From the NCBI RefSeq assembly GCF_029351045.1, contig NZ_JARKIN010000001.1, positions 2,442,001-2,506,000 of the forward strand: DNA of 64,000 bases, written 5' to 3'. Both the position numbers and the translations under genes were made by a program. This document shows, in pieces, positions 61,404-64,000 of this stretch. Each line of letters starts with the position of its first letter. Position 1 is the stretch's first letter. The stretch is from Streptomyces sp. WMMB303. GTDB taxonomy: Bacteria > Actinomycetota > Actinomycetes > Streptomycetales > Streptomycetaceae. Under the pieces are notes generated by a model. That model did no database searches. It saw only the letters and a list, made by a program, of their open reading frames with translations, and was not told the origin of the DNA.

Positions 61404-62096
61404 TCACCAGACCGTCAGACCGAACTCACGAGCGACTTCCTGCAACTCGAGGGACTCCGCGAGGATGGGCCGCCGCTCCACCTCCTCGATCTCGGGGCCG
61501 CTCAGGAGTGCCCAGCACCGGCGTCCGCCGTACCCGGAGCGGAAGGCGATCCCCTGGATCAGCTGGTGGCCCTGCGTGTTGCGTTGGGCGACGCTCCAGG
61601 CGGCGATCTGCCGGGTGATCCGCCGGTCCGTGCCGTGCAGATCGTGGTCCGAGAGGGAGTCCGCGGCGACCCAGTCGTTCAGCTCGCTCTTCAGCTCCTC
61701 GCCGAGGAATCGCCGGGTGTCCTCGGACTCGACATCCAGGAACCGCGCCTCGGCCGGCGGCCGGAGTCGCACGAGGATCCGTTCGTTCCGCCAGCTCGAC
61801 GGCAGATGCCCCGGCCGCATCCGCCCGCCGCCCTCGGACAGCCCGTCCTGTGCCATCAGCCGGCGCATCCGGGGATGGACGCGGAAGGGGGCCAGGGCCT
61901 CCGCGTAGCAGCCGGTGGTCTCACTGCACGTGTAGAGCATCCCGTAGCTGAAGAGGCTGAACCTTCCCGCGCACGAGCCGCTCGTGGTCTCCGGCTCGAC
62001 CCTGTTGTACCGGAGGGGTTCGGCCGCCTTGCCGAGGCGCCAGACACCGCGTTCCGGGGCTCCGACCAAGGTGACGGGAGGGAGGGGACTGGTCAT
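61404..62096 (-). CDS. RES-domain toxin
   Basis: 230 residues. The RES core is visible: GRFSLFSYGMLYTCSETTGC and YAEALAPFRVHP, giving the conserved Arg45, Tyr55 and Glu66. RES toxins degrade or ADP-ribosylate from NAD, stopping growth when the antitoxin is lost. ATG 62096 follows CGAGGAGG. The protein is near the upper end of RES length, with extra N- and C-terminal segments. Its partner is probably the Xre-type protein at 60459-60842. Confidence 0.85.
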   Translation of the reverse strand: MTSPLPPVTLVGAPERGVWRLGKAAEPLRYNRVEPETTSGSCAGRFSLFSYGMLYTCSETTGCYAEALAPFRVHPRMRRLMAQDGLSEGGGRMRPGHLPSSWRNERILVRLRPPAEARFLDVESEDTRRFLGEELKSELNDWVAADSLSDHDLHGTDRRITRQIAAWSVAQRNTQGHQLIQGIAFRSGYGGRRCWALLSGPEIEEVERRPILAESLELQEVAREFGLTVW

Positions 62097-62588
62097 CGCG
62101 GCCTCCTCGGCGTGCCGGTGCCGGTGCCGGTGCGGGTGCCGGCCTGCCGTGCTGTGCGGCGGGGGCGGACGGCGCGGGCGTCTGACGCGTCGTGGCGTCG
62201 GATCGGTGGGATCGGGAAGACGGTCATAGGTCCTTGAGGCAGCTGCGGGCAGAGGTGCGCCGAGAGGCGAGGCGCCCATTGTCGCGCAGGGGGACCAACG
62301 GAAGAGGGGCTACGGAAGTGCCCTGCGGGGGCGCACAGATGAGGCGTGGAGGCGCGGACGGGGCGCACGGGGTACCCCCGAGCGCCCTTCAGCTGTTTCT
62401 GCTCCCGTGGTCCCGTCCCGCTGAACGCACCGGACACGTCCTCGCGACCCGCTGCCGCCGAGCGGCTGGTCCGCCATCCGGGACGTCCGCCTTCTGCGAC
62501 CGGACCCTGGGGGCCCGGCCGGCCGCCTTCCGGTCCCCGCGCCGTGCGCACTCCGCCTGTTCCGGATCGGCACCCCGAGCCCCGGGAA
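62097..62588. other. 492-bp gap without a supported gene
   Basis: Starts with CCGGTG repeats just upstream of the RES gene (62115-62145). Open frames exist on both strands but none has both a ribosome site and host-like codon use. It should hold the RES promoter. Confidence 0.45.
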
Positions 62589-63557
62589 CTACTGTGCCGG
62601 CGCCCCGCGATGCAGTATGTGCCGCTTGAGGGAATCGGGGTCGCCGATCCAGTGGAAGAGGGTGGGCTGTTCCTCGGTGCCTCCGAACTGCCAGCTGCTG
62701 ACCGCCCTGCAGTCGGTGACGTCGAGAGCGAGCTGCGAGGTTCCGTCCGGCGCCGCACCCTTCGACCATGAGCCGGAGCCGTCGCAGTGCTCGTGAGCCT
62801 CCCCGCTGGTCGCCGTGTCCGCGTCGTGGACGCCCAGCTCGTCGGCCACCGCGGTGCCGTCGGCGCGGAGAGTGAGGGTGCCGCCCTGGTCGTCGCTCCA
62901 GACCCCGACGAGCTGTGTCTTGGTGAGCCGTGGCGGCTCGTACTCCTGGATCAGTCCGGTTCCGTAGGCCGCCAGGCCGCCGACGAAGACCACAGCCGAC
63001 AGCGCCAGTCCGCAGCCGAGGACCCCCGCGGCCAGCCCGAACCGGGCACCGGTGCGACGCAGCACGGTCACGGCCCTGCTGCACAGGACGGCGGGGACCA
63101 GGCCGACGAAGGCCACCAGAAGAACCAGCGGCAGCGCGGTCCAACCGCCCCCGAACAGCGCCGTCGGCACCCCGATGCACAGGGCTGCCGTCGCGGCGAC
63201 CGCACCGCACACGGCCAGGCACCAGCGCGCCGTCTCCGGCCGCCCCTTCTTGCGGGCCGACCAGCGCGACAGCTGTACGACCGGCAGGACGACCGCGGCC
63301 GAGCAGATCAGCCCCGCCAGGCCGAGCAGCACCATGGCGACCACGGAGACGAAGAGATATCCGACATAGGCCGGGACGCCGGCGGCGAGATAGTACTCGT
63401 CCCGCAGGCCCGCCAGGAAGTACACGACCAGCGCGAGGACTCCCTCCGCCGCCAGGGCCACGGCGCCGGTCAGCCACACGGCCGTCCAGCCTGCGCCGCC
63501 GACGCGTTCCGGTCCTCCGGGAGTCGTTCTCTCCCTTTCCACCGTCGATTGCGCCAT
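62589..63557 (-). CDS. Membrane protein with C-terminal soluble domain
   Basis: 322 residues. About five hydrophobic segments fill residues 22-215 (WTAVWLTGAVALAAEGVLAL, VAMVLLGLAGLICSAAVVLP, LPLVLLVAFVGLVPAVL, LGCGLALSAVVFVGGLAAYG). A C-terminal ~100-residue domain (LVGVWSDDQGGTLTLRADGT, ending RHILHRGAPAQ) resembles the lipocalin-like or extracellular beta domains of Streptomyces membrane proteins. ATG 63557. Function unknown. Confidence 0.82.
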   Translation of the reverse strand: MAQSTVERERTTPGGPERVGGAGWTAVWLTGAVALAAEGVLALVVYFLAGLRDEYYLAAGVPAYVGYLFVSVVAMVLLGLAGLICSAAVVLPVVQLSRWSARKKGRPETARWCLAVCGAVAATAALCIGVPTALFGGGWTALPLVLLVAFVGLVPAVLCSRAVTVLRRTGARFGLAAGVLGCGLALSAVVFVGGLAAYGTGLIQEYEPPRLTKTQLVGVWSDDQGGTLTLRADGTAVADELGVHDADTATSGEAHEHCDGSGSWSKGAAPDGTSQLALDVTDCRAVSSWQFGGTEEQPTLFHWIGDPDSLKRHILHRGAPAQ

Positions 63558-63814
63558 TTCCCGCCCCTTCCTTCACATGTCCCCCTCATCATGCACCTGA
63601 CCGGCAGGAACGCCGCGGCCGGGGTGCCGCGCAAGAGGTCCGCGAGGCCCGGACAGGCCGGCAGGACCTCCCACCGTGCGCGCCCGCTGTGCGCTGTGCG
63701 CACAAGATCGCCACCCGTGAGGCGGACAGCTCGGGAGTCGATACGTCGCGGGGGGGAGCACACGCGTCACCGGCGAGTCGGTGACCACAGGGGACCCGCG
63801 ATCGAAGGCCCTGC

Positions 63815-64000
63815 TCAGAGGCGTTTGTCGTCGAGACGCAGGATCATCGTGCCCGCCTCCCCGGTGGCCAGCAGCACCGGCGCGGCCGATTCCGAGGCGC
63901 GCTGCGGCGCCATTTTCAGGGTGTTGACCGGATACCCGGTGACGGCTTGCAGGAGCGGTCGGTCGACGGTGGCGTCCCACAGGTGGATGCCGGTCCTGCC
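63815..64000 (-). CDS. WD40-type repeat protein, C-terminal fragment
   Basis: The last ~61 residues of a gene that enters from beyond base 64000. It reads GIHLWDATVDRPLLQAVTGY followed by PVLLATGEAGTMILRLDD and a stop at 63815; GIHLWDA is a WD-type blade end. Whether an ATPase or effector domain is attached cannot be seen. Confidence 0.65.
   Translation of the reverse strand, partial: GRTGIHLWDATVDRPLLQAVTGYPVNTLKMAPQRASESAAPVLLATGEAGTMILRLDDKRL

Noticed and set aside
62192..62629. A 145-codon plus-strand frame in the gap after the RES gene
   Set aside because: No ribosome site, atypical codon use, and it runs into the antisense of the membrane protein gene.

Overview
The window is high-G+C actinomycete chromosome, almost certainly Streptomyces. 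Codons end mostly in G or C, GTG starts are common, many neighbouring genes overlap as ATGA, GTGA or TGATG, and hppD, murA, hup, an ACT-domain malic enzyme and a HelD-like ATPase lie in one stretch. From memory (not checked) this resembles the S. coelicolor SCO2926-SCO2952 region, so it is core chromosome with accessory islands inserted.

Layout. 1-6.9 kb: a FAD oxidase fragment, hppD with a divergent Lrp regulator, an S16 (Lon-type) protease, an IclR regulator, a DEAD/DEAH helicase and a lipoprotein. 7.3-14.7 kb (+): an FG-GAP repeat protein, a secreted amidase, an MFS exporter and a LysR / cysteine dioxygenase / YeiH-type exporter group that reads as a cysteine-to-sulfite disposal module. 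15-20.7 kb (-): a three-gene xanthine-dehydrogenase-like operon. 20.9-25.7 kb (-): a sugar ABC importer without its own ATPase, plus a GH20 hexosaminidase. 26-27.6 kb: a cysteine hydrolase and a GlxA-type regulator.

27.8-35.7 kb is the main accessory island. It holds a small membrane protein, a WXG-like partner, a 1594-residue Rhs/YD-repeat polymorphic toxin with a colicin E-type HNH DNase tip, a matching Im7/Im9-type immunity gene of only about 51% G+C, an IS5-type transposase remnant, a decayed second copy of the small membrane gene and a DUF1266 gene. 35.9-40 kb: a LysE exporter, a truncated amino-acid permease, a DCC protein, a secreted protein/lipoprotein pair and a DUF3039 protein. 40.2-43.2 kb: a YqgE protein with a large disordered insert and murA, which has a minisatellite on each side. 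43.5-49.5 kb: an ABC importer with a divergent GntR regulator and a HAD phosphatase. 49.7-55.1 kb: hup, malic enzyme, cold-shock protein and a HelD-like ATPase.

55.6-59.4 kb is a second island: a three-gene WXG/DUF6571-like operon whose G+C falls toward its distal end. 59.7-62.1 kb holds a chloramphenicol phosphotransferase homologue and a RES/Xre toxin-antitoxin pair in reversed, separated order. The window closes with a membrane protein and the C-terminal end of a WD40-type protein.

The most interesting content is the Rhs-colicin DNase/Im cassette, with its decayed flanks, and the split RES-Xre pair.
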